NCBI RefSeq assembly: GCF_022410535.1
Contig: NZ_JAKNBL010000011.1
Span: 1 to 64,000, forward strand
Length of the DNA stretch: 64,000 nt
Source: Pelotomaculum terephthalicicum JT
GTDB taxonomy: Bacteria; Bacillota; Desulfotomaculia; Desulfotomaculales; Pelotomaculaceae
Reading direction: 5' to 3'
Both the position numbers and the translations under genes were made by a program. The number at the start of each line of letters is the position of its first letter. The stretch's first letter is position 1. The notes beneath the pieces were generated by a model. That model ran no database searches. It was not told where the DNA came from and saw only the letters and a program-made list of their open reading frames with translations. Of the stretch, positions 63,196 to 64,000 are shown piece by piece.

Positions 63196-64000
63196 TTAAT
63201 TAACTCCCGCATTATATTCCTTGATAATTTTGCGAAACTGCTTCCCCGTGATTTTTTCCTTTTCCAGCAAGATCTCTGAAACATTTGTAAATACCTGCCG
63301 CGCCTCGGAAATGCGCTCCTTTACCCGCTTCTCCTGTTCCTGCACTATGCCGGCCAGAGTATGATGCTTTAGTTCCTGGGGAAGGCTGTCAAAGCATATG
63401 ACGCCCAAATCCGACATGCCTGAACGCAGCATTGTCTCGGCCGTACGCATGGCCTGCTCAAAGTCACTGGCGGAACCGGTGCTGTGGTTCCCCAAAATGG
63501 TTTCCTCCGCAACCGCGCCTGCCAGCATAACAGAAATTTGATTCTCGAGGTAATCTTTAGTGTACAAGTAAGTATCATCTTCCGGAGTCTGCCGCATATA
63601 CCCCAATGCATCACCGCGGGGGGTAATGGTCAGGGTGGAAACAGAACCCGCCCGGACGTGCTCACTGATTAAAGCATGGCCAATCTCATGAATAGCTATC
63701 CTTTTCATTTCGGCTTCTGAAGGACGTTTATCCAGCTTCCCGCCCATCATTACTTTATCAATTGACTCGTTAAAATGATGCTGTTTTATTACTGATGATT
63801 TTTCACGCATAGCCAGAATAGCCGCCTCATTTGCCAGGCTTTCCAAGTGCGCTCCTGAAAAACCGAAGGTTTCCCGGGCAATCACATTTAACTCCACATC
63901 TTCAGCCAGCGGCTTGTTCCTGGTATGAATTTTTAAGATCTCCAGCCGCCCGTCCTTATCAGGCAGGTCAACTTTAACAATCCGGTCAAAGCGCCCCGGC
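63196..64000 (-). CDS. ftsH: FtsH-type AAA zinc metalloprotease, 5' part outside the window
   Basis: Only the C-terminal 268 codons are present; the frame runs off the window edge at 64000. It includes the end of the AAA domain (PGRFDRIVKVDLPD with the arginine finger, then ETFGFSGAHLESLANEAAILA) and the protease domain with the zinc site HEIGH and the later ligand region STGSASDFEQA. It begins SVSTLTITPRGDALGYM, as in FtsH. Whether it is the membrane FtsH or a paralogue missing the membrane helices cannot be seen here. Confidence 0.9.
   Translation of the reverse strand, partial: PGRFDRIVKVDLPDKDGRLEILKIHTRNKPLAEDVELNVIARETFGFSGAHLESLANEAAILAMREKSSVIKQHHFNESIDKVMMGGKLDKRPSEAEMKRIAIHEIGHALISEHVRAGSVSTLTITPRGDALGYMRQTPEDDTYLYTKDYLENQISVMLAGAVAEETILGNHSTGSASDFEQAMRTAETMLRSGMSDLGVICFDSLPQELKHHTLAGIVQEQEKRVKERISEARQVFTNVSEILLEKEKITGKQFRKIIKEYNAGVN

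Noticed and set aside
63898-64000. Start of the FtsH-type gene at GTG 63897
   Set aside because: The same frame continues to the window edge with conserved AAA sequence, so the true start is outside.

Overview
This window looks like chromosomal core sequence of a spore-forming, Gram-positive anaerobe of the Desulfotomaculum/Pelotomaculum type (Firmicutes, Peptococcaceae-like). That placement is inference. It rests on sporulation genes (spmA, spmB, spoVS), T-box and TPP leaders, strong Shine-Dalgarno (SD) sites with very many TTG and GTG starts, a Bacillus-type LexA box before recA, a predicted TRAP site before trpE, and the order pheS-pheT-zapA-polX-mpg-NIF3-U32-mutS2. Nearly everything lies on the minus strand. 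The exception is a plus-strand island at about 26.3-34.8 kb, interrupted by one minus-strand acyl-CoA ligase.

Layout by plus coordinates. 1-577: noncoding, with a structured leader-like element. 0.6-5.7 kb: a tryptophan operon (trpE, G, C, B, A) without trpD or trpF, preceded by a promoter, an eleven-triplet TRAP-like site and an attenuator. 5.8-7.8 kb: an EamA transporter with a histidine-rich tail, a HutP-family protein and an unknown protein. 7.9-11.5 kb: rluB, a cell-surface VanW protein, spmB and spmA. 11.6-17.4 kb: thiamine synthesis (thiC, E, H, G, S behind a TPP riboswitch, then thiL and a stand-alone thiD2). 17.6-25.9 kb: one giant cyclic beta-glucan synthase-like gene. 26-35 kb: a Gln-rich protein, an acyl-CoA ligase behind a T-box, a class A penicillin-binding protein, an orphan HicB, a phasin with a UbiB kinase, and a stand-alone starch-binding module. 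34.9-50.8 kb: DNA repair (mutS2, mpg, polX), a U32 peptidase, NIF3, zapA, pheT/pheS behind a Phe T-box, an RNA methyltransferase, a TrkA-type protein and infC-rpmI-rplT. 51-54 kb: cobalamin lower-loop genes (cobU, cobS, cobC). 54-64 kb: PHP phosphoesterase, M19 dipeptidase, spoVS, ymdB, rny, a 6S-like RNA candidate, recX, recA, cinA and the 3' part of an ftsH-type gene.

The most distinctive content is regulatory RNA: a predicted TRAP-controlled trp leader, a TPP switch, two T-boxes (one before an unexpected gene), an L20-type infC leader, a 6S-like RNA and an unidentified leader at the window edge. No transposase, prophage, CRISPR array, rRNA or tRNA gene was seen.
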